Below are positions 1 through 6,989 of a stretch of DNA of 11,899 nucleotides, piece by piece. The position numbers were made by a program, and so were the translations under genes. The notes beneath the pieces are model-generated. The model ran no database searches. It was not told the origin of the DNA and worked only from the letters and a program-made list of their open reading frames with translations. Source of the stretch: Clostridiales bacterium (GTDB taxonomy: Bacteria > Bacillota > Clostridia > Christensenellales > Christensenellaceae); assembly GCA_003343685.1 (NCBI GenBank), contig QAKS01000045.1, forward strand, positions 1 through 11,899. Direction: 5' to 3'. Each line of letters begins with the position of its first letter. Positions within the stretch are counted from its first letter, which is position 1.

Positions 1-933
1 TTTCTCGGATTTTTGCTTTTTCCGGCTACAGTCGACGCAAATGCCGCACCGATTGAAATGGTTGCGGATGAGGAATATCGTGCTCCGGCATTTCTTGCAA
101 CAATAGACGCCGACACACCTTTACAGGTAGAAAGTGAGGAGCTTCTATTTGATCTGCGAGAAAGTGCCTACTATGCGAAAATAGAAGCCCGCTATATACT
201 GGTCAATCCGACCAACAAGAAAGTTAAGCAGCGTGTCATTTTTCCTTATGTCAGTACAGAAGAATATTATGCCAGCTACTCCGGTGCAGCAACAGATTTT
301 GTCTCCAATACAGATTTTTTGCCGCCCAATGATGTAACTGAGGTCGCGATAAAATTGGATACGACCGAAGTGGATTGTAAAATTTTTGAGAGGAACGGAG
401 ATTCCGAATTGCCCATATTTCAGTGCGGTAATGAGACGTTATCGTTTAACGTTTCAGAGCCTTGGATGAATAGAGATAATTCGGAACCTGTTTGGCTGGC
501 TTGCTTTGATTTGGAGATAGCCCCTACATCTACCCATCAAATGAATGCCACATACTGGGCAGGTGCATCGCTCGATCGGAGTACAACGTCGAAATACAAA
601 AATGTGTTTTCCTACCTGCTGTCTCCAGCAAAGCATTGGGCATCTTTCGGCACATTGGTTATCAATGTATTTCCCAATAAAAAACAACCCTATATGGTAA
701 ACAGCACCATCCCGTTTACTGCTGAAGAGACAGGAACCTACACCACGGAACTGGATGCCTTGCCCGACAAGGATTTACGTTTTGGCATGTACCACCTGCC
801 CAAAGAGGATGGAAAGGTATGGAGTGAATATGATTACCATATGGCACAAATTTATTTCATTATCGCCGGTATTGTCGTTACCATAATAGCCTTAGTATTT
901 CTGGCAATTAAACGAAGAAGACGCAAAACATGA
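1..933 (+). CDS. Membrane-anchored surface protein of unknown function, 5'-truncated by window edge
   Basis: The reading frame is open from base 1, so the true start lies outside the window. The first visible residues (FLGFLLFPATVDANAA) look like the hydrophobic core and Ala-rich cleavage region of a signal peptide. About 265 residues of probable beta-rich ectodomain follow, with segments such as ARYILVNPT and YLLSPAKHWASFG. These recall secreted proteins with DUF4424-like beta-sandwich ectodomains, but I cannot assign a family. A single C-terminal transmembrane helix (about 20 residues from IYFIIAGIVV) is followed by a basic tail (KRRRRKT), which is type I topology with the bulk outside the cell. 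Two cysteines at about residues 122 and 139 of the visible part could form a disulphide. The function is unknown. The gene is AT-richer than the operon on the right and is not clearly linked to the downstream small genes, which start 231 nt later. Confidence 0.75.
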   Translation, partial: FLGFLLFPATVDANAAPIEMVADEEYRAPAFLATIDADTPLQVESEELLFDLRESAYYAKIEARYILVNPTNKKVKQRVIFPYVSTEEYYASYSGAATDFVSNTDFLPPNDVTEVAIKLDTTEVDCKIFERNGDSELPIFQCGNETLSFNVSEPWMNRDNSEPVWLACFDLEIAPTSTHQMNATYWAGASLDRSTTSKYKNVFSYLLSPAKHWASFGTLVINVFPNKKQPYMVNSTIPFTAEETGTYTTELDALPDKDLRFGMYHLPKEDGKVWSEYDYHMAQIYFIIAGIVVTIIALVFLAIKRRRRKT

Positions 934-941
934 ATAGCTCT

Positions 942-971
942 TCGGAGTTGCGATTATTCCGACAGAATTTT
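942..971 (+). terminator. Weak candidate terminator after the surface-protein gene
   Basis: A 5-bp stem (TCGGA at 942–946 with TCCGA at 958–962) lies just after the stop codon and is followed within a few bases by a short T run. The stem is short, so this is only a possible terminator. Confidence 0.25.
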
Positions 972-979
972 TATATAGA

Positions 980-995
980 TAAAATTTGATAGAAT
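980..995 (+). repeat. Near-direct repeat, left copy (flanks small paralogue pair)
   Basis: TAAAATTTGATAGAAT at 980–995 recurs at 2119–2133 with one T fewer (TAAAATTGATAGAAT). The two copies flank the paralogous gene pair. They are AT-rich and short, so chance is possible. They could also be cassette borders or parts of similar promoters. Confidence 0.35.
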
Positions 996-1164
996 GATTG
1001 TCGGCTCAAAAAGATCAAAAATGACGGAAGCTATCTGTTGCTGTACTATGCGCTTGTTATATCTTAATTAAGTGGATTATGCGAAATCCGCTCGGCATAA
1101 TGTCACAGTTGCATGATACAAAACTGCAATATCACATGCGATGAATTTACTAGGAGGTCACGGA

Positions 1165-1620
1165 ATGGATATTTATCTTTTAGACACGCTGCTCTATTTC
1201 TGTCTTCCGGAATTTGAGGTTCTCAAGTCGAGGGATGGAATTGAATTAATTTTTTTCAAGGATGCAGTAACCAGCAGAAACAGCATAAAAAAGCTAATTG
1301 TCAAAGGCCATGAAAATGACGCGTCCGAGGAACAGGGATTTTGGAACCACGCCCATTTGGAATTAAATGTAAAAAGAAAGGATGTTTCGCATTTGTTCTA
1401 TTTAAGCAGAACAATCGGCTTACATCTCATGAGAAAGCTCAAGGAGTACAATCCGTGCTGGAACTATTGTGTAGAGGCCTTCTGCTATGCCTGCGGAGAT
1501 GCCGACATACGTTTTTCACAAATTTTTACCGAAGAACCGGTTGGAGACCAAATGGCAATCCATGCGGAGCAAAATGACTGGGCGCAATATTATATAAGAA
1601 TGGAAAGTAAGGGAGAATGA
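1165..1620 (+). CDS. Small immunity-like protein, first of two paralogues
   Basis: This encodes a 151-residue acidic, probably cytoplasmic protein with no signal peptide or membrane segment. The start at 1165 is chosen over the in-frame ATG at 1141 because AGGAGG (1152–1157) sits 7 nt upstream of it. The family is not recognised. The N-terminus (LLDTLLYFCLPEF) and the later block VEAFCYACGDADIRF align with LLDHLLYLLMPEF and DEAFCVYADMRKKGTISIRF in the next gene, so the two are paralogues. The two genes meet at an ATGA overlap (1617–1620), which suggests translational coupling. Small duplicated acidic proteins beside an RHS remnant (2162–2425) fit immunity genes of a polymorphic toxin locus. 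That role is inferred from context, not from a recognised immunity family. The gene is AT-rich compared with the operon to the right. Confidence 0.7.
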   Translation: MDIYLLDTLLYFCLPEFEVLKSRDGIELIFFKDAVTSRNSIKKLIVKGHENDASEEQGFWNHAHLELNVKRKDVSHLFYLSRTIGLHLMRKLKEYNPCWNYCVEAFCYACGDADIRFSQIFTEEPVGDQMAIHAEQNDWAQYYIRMESKGE

Positions 1621-1622
1621 AT

Positions 1623-2101
1623 ATGGAATACTTTGAAAATATAGAATTGTTAGACCATTTGCTGTATTTGTTGATGCCTGAGTTTTCGGCTGTCGATATT
1701 GAAACGATCATTCCGCTCGGCGATGATGATTATGAGGAAGTACGCGAAAGATGCATCTTTTTTAATCGATACTATAATGACGGAATTTTTTTACGGTACC
1801 GGGAACGGAAACCAGACGCTTTAACGAAATCGAGGTCAACGAGTCCGTAGATATTGAGGTTTCAGAGGACGAAGATGATTTAGAAACTCGAATATCCGTT
1901 GGAACAAGATTGGCAAAAAACGTATTTTCCAAATTAAAAATCCGCTTTCCCGACGAGGCCTTCTGTGTTTATGCAGACATGAGAAAAAAAGGAACGATTT
2001 CAATCAGGTTCCATAAGAAACGAGATAACGAGCCAGACTGGTGGAGCGAAAAGACTCACAGAAAAAATAAAAACAATGCCATCATAAAGATTACACAGTA
2101 G
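1623..2101 (+). pseudogene. Second immunity-like paralogue, interrupted by a -1 frame change at a slippery heptamer
   Basis: The reading frame opens at ATG 1617 or, better, ATG 1623 (GGGAG at 1611–1615, 7 nt upstream) and in frame 0 ends at 1850 with an unrelated-looking tail. The -1 frame is open from 1781 to the stop at 2099–2101. Joining the two at the T run 1786–1792 gives one protein of about 159 residues, close to the 151 of its neighbour and alignable along its length: N-terminal LLDHLLYLLMPEF, middle VGTRLAKNVFSKLK, then DEAFCVYA and SIRFHK. In frame 0 the site reads ATT TTT TTA, which contains the classic T TTT TTA -1 slippery heptamer. The gene may therefore be a simple homopolymer frameshift mutation, a sequencing error of one T, or a gene expressed by programmed -1 frameshifting or transcriptional slippage. 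The C-terminal part ends with a basic, Asn/Lys-rich segment. The family is unknown, and an immunity-like role is inferred from context. Confidence 0.6.
1787..1793 (+). other. In-phase -1 slippery heptamer T TTT TTA
   Basis: The zero-frame codons are ATT (1785), TTT (1788) and TTA (1791). Slippage by -1 moves decoding to ACG at 1793, the start of the frame that continues the paralogous protein to 2101. This is the U UUU UUA type of heptamer known from -1 frameshifting. I did not find a convincing stimulatory stem-loop directly downstream. Confidence 0.45.
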
Positions 2102-2118
2102 TGTGCGTCTATAAAATG

Positions 2119-2133
2119 TAAAATTGATAGAAT
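2119..2133 (+). repeat. Near-direct repeat, right copy
   Basis: TAAAATTGATAGAAT is the partner of the copy at 980–995, with one T missing. It lies between the stop of the frameshifted paralogue and the hairpin and RHS remnant. Confidence 0.35.
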
Positions 2134-2141
2134 AAATTATT

Positions 2142-2167
2142 CTGCCATCCACAATCGTGGATGGCAG
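2142..2167. other. Perfect 11-bp inverted repeat (hairpin)
   Basis: CTGCCATCCAC (2142–2152), a 4-nt loop (AATC) and GTGGATGGCAG (2157–2167) form a perfect 11-bp stem. It stands 41 nt after the stop of the second paralogue and immediately before the first RHS-like residues. No T run follows on the + strand. On the - strand an AT-rich but not purely T stretch follows. It may act as an intrinsic terminator or mRNA 3' structure for the small genes, or mark a recombination border. Confidence 0.5.
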
Positions 2168-2425
2168 GACGACGCCTACGGGAACACAACAGCCGGCACA
2201 GAGACCTTTGAGAACCACCATGCCTATACGGGAGCGTACATGGACGACGAGACGGGGCTGTATTACTGGAACGAATGCGAGCTTGAGACAAACGTAAATT
2301 TTGACGTTCCGGGAGTGTACACCGTAAAGATCATCAGGCATGAAACAGCATATGTGGAATTTCCCATACAGGTCGTGTCTCGGGAATGGCTTCAAGAACA
2401 GCTTGACAAGGCGTCGCGCCATTGA
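2162..2425 (+). pseudogene. RHS/YD-repeat core C-terminal remnant fused to an Ig-like segment
   Basis: The frame is open from 2102 but has no credible start. The first possible ATG (2240) lies inside the conserved motif and has no ribosome binding site. From about 2168 the translation reads DDAYGNTTAG, then HHAYTGAYMDDETGLYYWN. This matches the conserved end of RHS/YD-repeat cores (YDaYGN…, YTGr..D.ETGLYYlnaRYYD). In intact RHS proteins this block precedes the variable toxin tip. Here, after YYWN the usual RYYDP sequence is missing. A stretch with the look of bacterial Ig-like domain strands follows (NVNFDVPGVYTVKI, then VEFPIQVVS) and ends in a short helix at the TGA stop (2423–2425). This is most likely a recombination scar or displaced C-terminal fragment of a wall-associated RHS protein. 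It is the best clue that the two small genes upstream belong to a polymorphic toxin locus. Confidence 0.6.
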
Positions 2426-2426
2426 G

Positions 2427-2460
2427 AAAAAAATGTTCAAAAAGGATTTGCCAAGTCCTC
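2427..2460 (-). terminator. Candidate terminator of the zinc-ribbon protein gene
   Basis: On the - strand, AGGA (2459–2456) and TCCT (2446–2443) form a short stem followed directly by five Ts and, a few bases on, a run of seven Ts (to 2427). The stem is weak, but position and T runs fit the end of the gene that stops at 2470. It lies in the 44-bp gap between convergent frames. Confidence 0.4.
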
Positions 2461-2469
2461 CCGTCTGCT

Positions 2470-3672
2470 CTAGACCACATCCGAATCAAGCCATTCCCTG
2501 AACTGCTCCGGGTCAAGTTCTCCTTTTTCACAGCGATCCCGCAGGCTCCTCGCCTGCTTTGACCATGCCGCAAAATCGTCCCGCGTCACCGAGCCATACT
2601 TCACCCGCCCGTTCATGCGCTTGTAAGCCCTGTTGTACATCTGCAAGATGGGGCTGTTTTTTACTTTGCTTTCGTATTTTCTGAGCGCACCCACCTGCGT
2701 ACAGGTTTTTTCCTCGCCGGGCGCCGTATAATCGCAATATTCTGCATCCTTACGCCCGTGCGGCAGGAAAAATCCACCGCAGTGGCGGCATTTCTTTATC
2801 TGGGCACCGCTTTTGATCAGCCACAGGAAATCGTGCTCCAACAGCTGCTCGATTCCCTTCAGTTCCAGCATCTGACGCATCCGGGGCCGACTTCCCACGC
2901 TCACTCCCCCGCCCTTATAAGAATTTGCCTTGTCCACCGCCTTCGGCTCGGTTACCATAACCGTGTTGTAGGTAATCGCAGCATATTTGAATACATTGCT
3001 GGACTCCTCAAAATCCACAGTATTGTCGAGAAAATACAGCCTTTCCTCGCTGTCCATCGTGCCGTAGGGACAATCCGGATCGCTTTCCATCCGGTATATA
3101 CGCGATATTTCCCGCTTCGCCGCAGCGCTCCATCCCGCCAGATCGTCCAGAATCACGTCAATGCACAGAGTAAAATACTCCTCCACTGTCGGCTTATCCA
3201 TCTTGTTGGCATGGGGCATCAGTTTGAAATGCTTTCTCAGCGCCGTCTCATAGCCGCTCATATCCGTTATCTCTTTTGCAATATCAAAATCATATACGGG
3301 CGATGTGAGCAGGTCGCAGAGAAGCTGGGAAAGCAAATGGGTATGAAAGATCAACTCCGGATGCGCCATATCCAACTCTCTGACCGCCGGACGAAGAATC
3401 TCCGAAATTCCCAGAAAAAGTTTGGAACCCATCGAACCGCGGGATCCGTGTTCCTCCGCCACACTGTAAAATATTTTAAAATATGTGTCTACCGCCTTCT
3501 GTGCCGCATTTGTATAAAGCTCCCGGACGGCGGTATCGCATATGCGTATCATACCCGAAATCACGTCTCCGTGGTTTAAGACTATCCCCCGCGCTTCCGG
3601 CATGAGAAAATCCATATATGAAATAAACATTTCACTGTTTTCAAGCGTCGCAACATAACTTTTTACTGACAT
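2470..3672 (-). CDS. Probable DUF6076 protein with C-terminal zinc-ribbon-like motif
   Basis: This 400-residue protein starts at the ATG at 3672 (MSVKSYVATL), because GGAGG (3681–3677) lies 4 nt upstream; an upstream in-frame start at 3699 lacks such a site. No signal peptide or membrane segment is evident. The N-terminal two thirds are mostly helical and have no motif I recognise. The C-terminal third carries a probable zinc site: C295-x2-C298 in KKCRHCGG, C313 in EYCD and C324 in KTCTQ. A basic helical region follows (KRMNGRVKYG and onward). This layout is what I recall of DUF6076, a Firmicutes family of unknown function, but the name is from memory. The zinc-binding ribbon plus basic helices could bind nucleic acid (inference). 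It lies 82 nt beyond the uvrC stop on the same strand, without an obvious terminator between them, and may be read partly from that operon. Confidence 0.7.
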   Translation of the reverse strand: MSVKSYVATLENSEMFISYMDFLMPEARGIVLNHGDVISGMIRICDTAVRELYTNAAQKAVDTYFKIFYSVAEEHGSRGSMGSKLFLGISEILRPAVRELDMAHPELIFHTHLLSQLLCDLLTSPVYDFDIAKEITDMSGYETALRKHFKLMPHANKMDKPTVEEYFTLCIDVILDDLAGWSAAAKREISRIYRMESDPDCPYGTMDSEERLYFLDNTVDFEESSNVFKYAAITYNTVMVTEPKAVDKANSYKGGGVSVGSRPRMRQMLELKGIEQLLEHDFLWLIKSGAQIKKCRHCGGFFLPHGRKDAEYCDYTAPGEEKTCTQVGALRKYESKVKNSPILQMYNRAYKRMNGRVKYGSVTRDDFAAWSKQARSLRDRCEKGELDPEQFREWLDSDVV

Positions 3673-3754
3673 ATTTCCTCCGTAACAGACAAATATCACC
3701 TGATCGTGAATTTAAATTTTATAGCAGATATATTGTTGGCATAATCGCGCCGGT

Positions 3755-5599
3755 CTATACATCGTGAAAGTATTTATAGACGGAACGAGCCGTTCCGATA
3801 TCGACTCCGTCCGCGGCCGCCAGATCGTCTATACCCGCCGCCGCAATTTTGTCTATACTGCCGAAAGCCTTCAGCAGACAGGCTTTTCTCTTCTGTCCCA
3901 CGCCCGCAATCTTATCCAGTTCAGACTCCACCGTTCTCTTTTCTCTGAGACTTCTGTGGTATGTAATGGCAAACCTGTGCGCCTCGTCGCGTATAGCTGT
4001 AATCAGCTTAAATGCACCGGAGGTATGAGCAAATACAATCGGCTCGCTCTGCCCCGGAAGGAACAGCTCCTCTTCCCGTTTTGCCAGTCCCGCTATCGCA
4101 ATTTTATGCTCCAGTCCCATGGATTCAAGCACCGAAACCGCGCTGGAAAGCTGACCCTTGCCGCCGTCCACAATAATCAGGTCGGGCGCCGCACCGAAGC
4201 CGTGTTTGTCATCCTCCGCCTGAAAACCGCGGAGCAGCCTTCTCGTAAGAACCTCTTCCATAGAGGCAAAGTCGTTCGGCCCCTCTACCGTTTTGATTTT
4301 AAATCTGCGGTACTCCTTTTTGTCCGGTTTCCCGTCGGTAAATACCACCATAGAGGCGACGCTGTCCGTCCCCTGCGTATTTGAGATGTCATAGCATTCC
4401 AGCCGTTTGATATAATCCCTGCCGACCGCCCTGCCCAGCTCAATCGCCGCGCCGACCGTTCGTTCATAATCGCGTTTTTCCTTCTGCTCCCGCCGCCAGA
4501 GAGACCCCTCCGCATTTTTCCGCGCCATCTCTACAATGCGTCTGTTGTCTCCCCTTTGGGGTACGTTGATCTCCACCCTGTTTCCTCGCACTTCGGAAAG
4601 CCATTTTTCTATCGCCTCCCTGTCGGCCATGTCCGCCCCCACGAATATTCTCTTGGGTACCATGGGCTTGCCAATATAGTACTGCTTTAAAAAGCTCTCC
4701 AGAACCTCTCCCTCGCTGTCTCCTTCGCTCAGATAAAAGCGTTGAGCCTCTCCCAGCTTACCGCCGCGCACAAAAAAAGCCTGCACACAGGATACATTTT
4801 TACCGATCGCCGCCGCAAACACATCCTTATCGTTCAGGTCAGGATAGCCGGCCTTCTGCTTTTCCGCAATGCGCTTCAGCACCGCCAGCTTATCCCGCAT
4901 GACAGCCGCCCGCTCAAAGTCCATCTTTTCAGATGCCGCCGTCATCGTCTCTTTCAATTCCTTTTCAATCCTATCGTATTTTCCGGACAACAAATCGATC
5001 ACCTCGTCCACTGTTTTCCGATACTCCTCCTCGGAAATCAATCCGGCGCACGGCGCAAAACAACGCCCCATCTGGTAGTTGAGACAGGGGCGCATATTTT
5101 TTCGCGGTCTGGATAAATCCAGCGTGCAGTTTCTCATGGGGAACAGCTTATAGGCCGCGTCCATGACCTCCCGTATCAGATGTGCCGCCAGATATGGGCC
5201 GAAATACTTCGCTCCGTCGTTTTCCACCTTCCGCACGATCTCAATGCGGGGAAATTTTTCTTTCACATTGATTTTCACATAGGGAAACTGCTTGTCGTCC
5301 CGCAGAAGAATATTATAATAGGGCTTGTACTGCTTAATCAGATTACATTCCAGCACAAGCGCTTCCGTTTCGCTGTCCGTAATGATGTACTCAAAATCGT
5401 CTATATTTTCCACCATTGCCGCAACCTTGGACTGCTTGCCCGACGATGCGCCAAAATACTGACGAACCCTGTTTTTCAGATTTTTCGCCTTGCCGACGTA
5501 GATTACAGTGCGTTCCCTGTCCTTCATAATATACACGCCCGGGTCCTTCGGCAATGTCGCAATCTTTTCTTCCAGCAGCGGCGTCAACAGTCTTTCCAT
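3755..5599 (-). CDS. uvrC: UvrC, excinuclease ABC subunit C
   Basis: UvrC is the dual-incision nuclease of nucleotide excision repair. After UvrA/UvrB loading it cuts on both sides of bulky DNA lesions in the cytoplasm. At 614 residues it has usual family length and all domains. The N-terminal GIY-YIG nuclease (about 15–95) has GVY at 21–23, YVG at 34–36, and conserved Arg44 and Glu residues near 77–84. Four cysteines (C158, C172, C180, C184) match the reported UvrC Fe–S cluster pattern. The UvrB-binding UVR helix pair spans about 205–245. The RNase H-like nuclease carries likely catalytic D404 (YDIS), D478 (VDGGKGQ) and H541 (DEAHRF). Tandem helix-hairpin-helix motifs (about 558–610) follow. 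The ATG at 5599 lies 4 nt after the stop of the PBP gene, so the two are translationally linked. No sign of decay. Confidence 0.97.
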   Translation of the reverse strand: MERLLTPLLEEKIATLPKDPGVYIMKDRERTVIYVGKAKNLKNRVRQYFGASSGKQSKVAAMVENIDDFEYIITDSETEALVLECNLIKQYKPYYNILLRDDKQFPYVKINVKEKFPRIEIVRKVENDGAKYFGPYLAAHLIREVMDAAYKLFPMRNCTLDLSRPRKNMRPCLNYQMGRCFAPCAGLISEEEYRKTVDEVIDLLSGKYDRIEKELKETMTAASEKMDFERAAVMRDKLAVLKRIAEKQKAGYPDLNDKDVFAAAIGKNVSCVQAFFVRGGKLGEAQRFYLSEGDSEGEVLESFLKQYYIGKPMVPKRIFVGADMADREAIEKWLSEVRGNRVEINVPQRGDNRRIVEMARKNAEGSLWRREQKEKRDYERTVGAAIELGRAVGRDYIKRLECYDISNTQGTDSVASMVVFTDGKPDKKEYRRFKIKTVEGPNDFASMEEVLTRRLLRGFQAEDDKHGFGAAPDLIIVDGGKGQLSSAVSVLESMGLEHKIAIAGLAKREEELFLPGQSEPIVFAHTSGAFKLITAIRDEAHRFAITYHRSLREKRTVESELDKIAGVGQKRKACLLKAFGSIDKIAAAGIDDLAAADGVDIGTARSVYKYFHDV

Positions 5600-5603
5600 A
5601 TCC

Positions 5604-6989
5604 CTATTTCACATTCTTTATCGCATATTGCATTGCCTTTTTCGCGAGCGGGGCGGCATAACGGGAACCATAGCCCGCGCCTTCGCCAATCACCGCCACA
5701 GCGTAAGGGTGTTCCTCATCGTCGATAAAACCGACAAACCACGAGTTGTTTTTCACCTCGCCGTCTTCCGTATACTCCGCGGTTCCCGTTTTTCCGTACA
5801 TCGCCGTGCCTTTGATGCCGGCAGACGTGCCCGTGCCGCTCTTCACTACGTTTCGCATATACCCCTGCAGCGTCTTTGCCGTCTTAGTGCTCATGATCGT
5901 TCCCAAGGAAGACGACGTATAGCTGAAGGGAAATATGCTGTTAGACTCCACGCTTTTCAGCAGCTTGGGTTCAACCATTCTGCCCTCGTTTGCCACCGCA
6001 CCCGCAATCATTGCGGCGTGCATAGGCGTAATCAGATCATTGTACTGCCCAATTCCCGCCCATGCGAGGTCTCCCAGATTCGCAGACAGTTCAAAATTGC
6101 TCTTATACAGCGTAAAATCGCTTATGCTGAACGTCTTGTTGAAGCCAAACCGTTCCGCCACCTCCATCAGCTTTGCCGCGCCGACTTTCTCCGACAGCCG
6201 CGCAAAGTAAGTATTGCAGGAATGGGTAAACGCCTCCTCCAGATTTTCTCTGCCGTGCTTTTCTCCGCCGGCGCAGGAAATCTTTTGACCTTCGATAATA
6301 TCGCTTCCCGTACACGTGTAGTCCAGATCAATTCCGCTTTCTATCGCCGCTGTCGCCGTGACAATCTTCATGACAGAACCGGGAGGGTACCTGCCCATTG
6401 TCGCCCGGTCTACCAAACGCGTACCTGTGGACGTGTCCTCCAGATTTGCCGGATCAAATGTAGGTACGCTGACACTCGCCAATATTTCCCCCGTTTGATA
6501 GTTCCAGAGTACGCAGGAGCCCTGCGTTTTTCCCATCTGCTTGTAGACGTATTCCGACAGGCCTGCGTCTATCGTCAGCGTCACATCGCTGCCGGACTTG
6601 CTCCCACCCTTGACGGCATCCTTTACCTTGTCTACAATATCCTGGTCGAATCCGTAAATGTATTTTGCAAAAACCGTCTCCGCACCGACTGTCTTGCCCT
6701 CTGAATCTCCTACCACATGTGAAACCGCCTTGCGTATCGAAGAATCGCTGATATATTTTCTTTTTCCGTCGCTGGTCCATGCCAGCTTTTTTCCGTTTCG
6801 GTCAAAAATGGCGCCTGCATCAATGCTCTGCATGGCCTTCTGTACCCGCGGGTTATAGGGTGTGGCAAACCACTGCTCACCATAGGTCACAATCGAATAG
6901 AACATATAGATAATAAGAGCTGCCAGCATCACGATAAATACAGCCATCATAAAGCGCATGTTCTTTTTGAACTTCATCGTATCTTTCAC
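5604..6989 (-). CDS. Class B penicillin-binding protein (PbpA/FtsI-type transpeptidase)
   Basis: This is a DD-transpeptidase that cross-links peptidoglycan stem peptides outside the membrane. At 461 residues it is of the short PbpA-like form. It has a short cytoplasmic basic start, one transmembrane anchor (about 11–32), a small linker/pedestal region, and a transpeptidase domain from about 135. All three active-site motifs are present: S205-V-M-K208 (nucleophile in PPGSVMKIVTA), S257-C-N259 and K400-T-G402 in YGKTGTAE. A GTG start at 6989 is chosen because it overlaps the TGA of the SEDS gene (GTGA at 6989–6986) and has GGGAGG about 9 nt upstream. The in-frame ATG at 6977 lacks a site. Directly coupled to the upstream SEDS gene, it should be its partner in a SEDS–class B PBP peptidoglycan synthase. 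Order and size resemble mycobacterial rodA–pbpA. Whether it serves elongation, division or sporulation cannot be told. Confidence 0.94.
   Translation of the reverse strand: MKDTMKFKKNMRFMMAVFIVMLAALIIYMFYSIVTYGEQWFATPYNPRVQKAMQSIDAGAIFDRNGKKLAWTSDGKRKYISDSSIRKAVSHVVGDSEGKTVGAETVFAKYIYGFDQDIVDKVKDAVKGGSKSGSDVTLTIDAGLSEYVYKQMGKTQGSCVLWNYQTGEILASVSVPTFDPANLEDTSTGTRLVDRATMGRYPPGSVMKIVTATAAIESGIDLDYTCTGSDIIEGQKISCAGGEKHGRENLEEAFTHSCNTYFARLSEKVGAAKLMEVAERFGFNKTFSISDFTLYKSNFELSANLGDLAWAGIGQYNDLITPMHAAMIAGAVANEGRMVEPKLLKSVESNSIFPFSYTSSSLGTIMSTKTAKTLQGYMRNVVKSGTGTSAGIKGTAMYGKTGTAEYTEDGEVKNNSWFVGFIDDEEHPYAVAVIGEGAGYGSRYAAPLAKKAMQYAIKNVK

Noticed and set aside
1002-1067. Possible degraded YD repeat (RLKKIKNDGSYLLLYYALVIS) before the first paralogue
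   Set aside because: The resemblance to RHS YD repeats (rL..I...DGSY…Y.Y) is suggestive given the RHS remnant downstream, but the stretch is only about 21 residues with no further support.
1076-1101. 7-bp inverted repeat ATTATGC / GCATAAT with 12-nt loop upstream of the first paralogue
   Set aside because: Short and AT-rich with a long loop and no T run; it could be an operator but nothing else supports this.
2758-3579. 273-codon + strand open frame
   Set aside because: It is antisense to the zinc-ribbon protein gene, which has a good start signal and conserved cysteines; the + product looks like random His/Arg-rich sequence.
3673-3754. Possible promoter (TATAAA-like box) for the zinc-ribbon protein gene
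   Set aside because: No acceptable -35 element at the right distance; the AT-rich gap makes such a box likely by chance.
5508-6704. 398-codon + strand open frame
   Set aside because: It lies antisense across uvrC and the PBP gene, both of which show full domain and active-site motifs; its product has low-complexity Arg/His-rich composition and no ribosome binding site.
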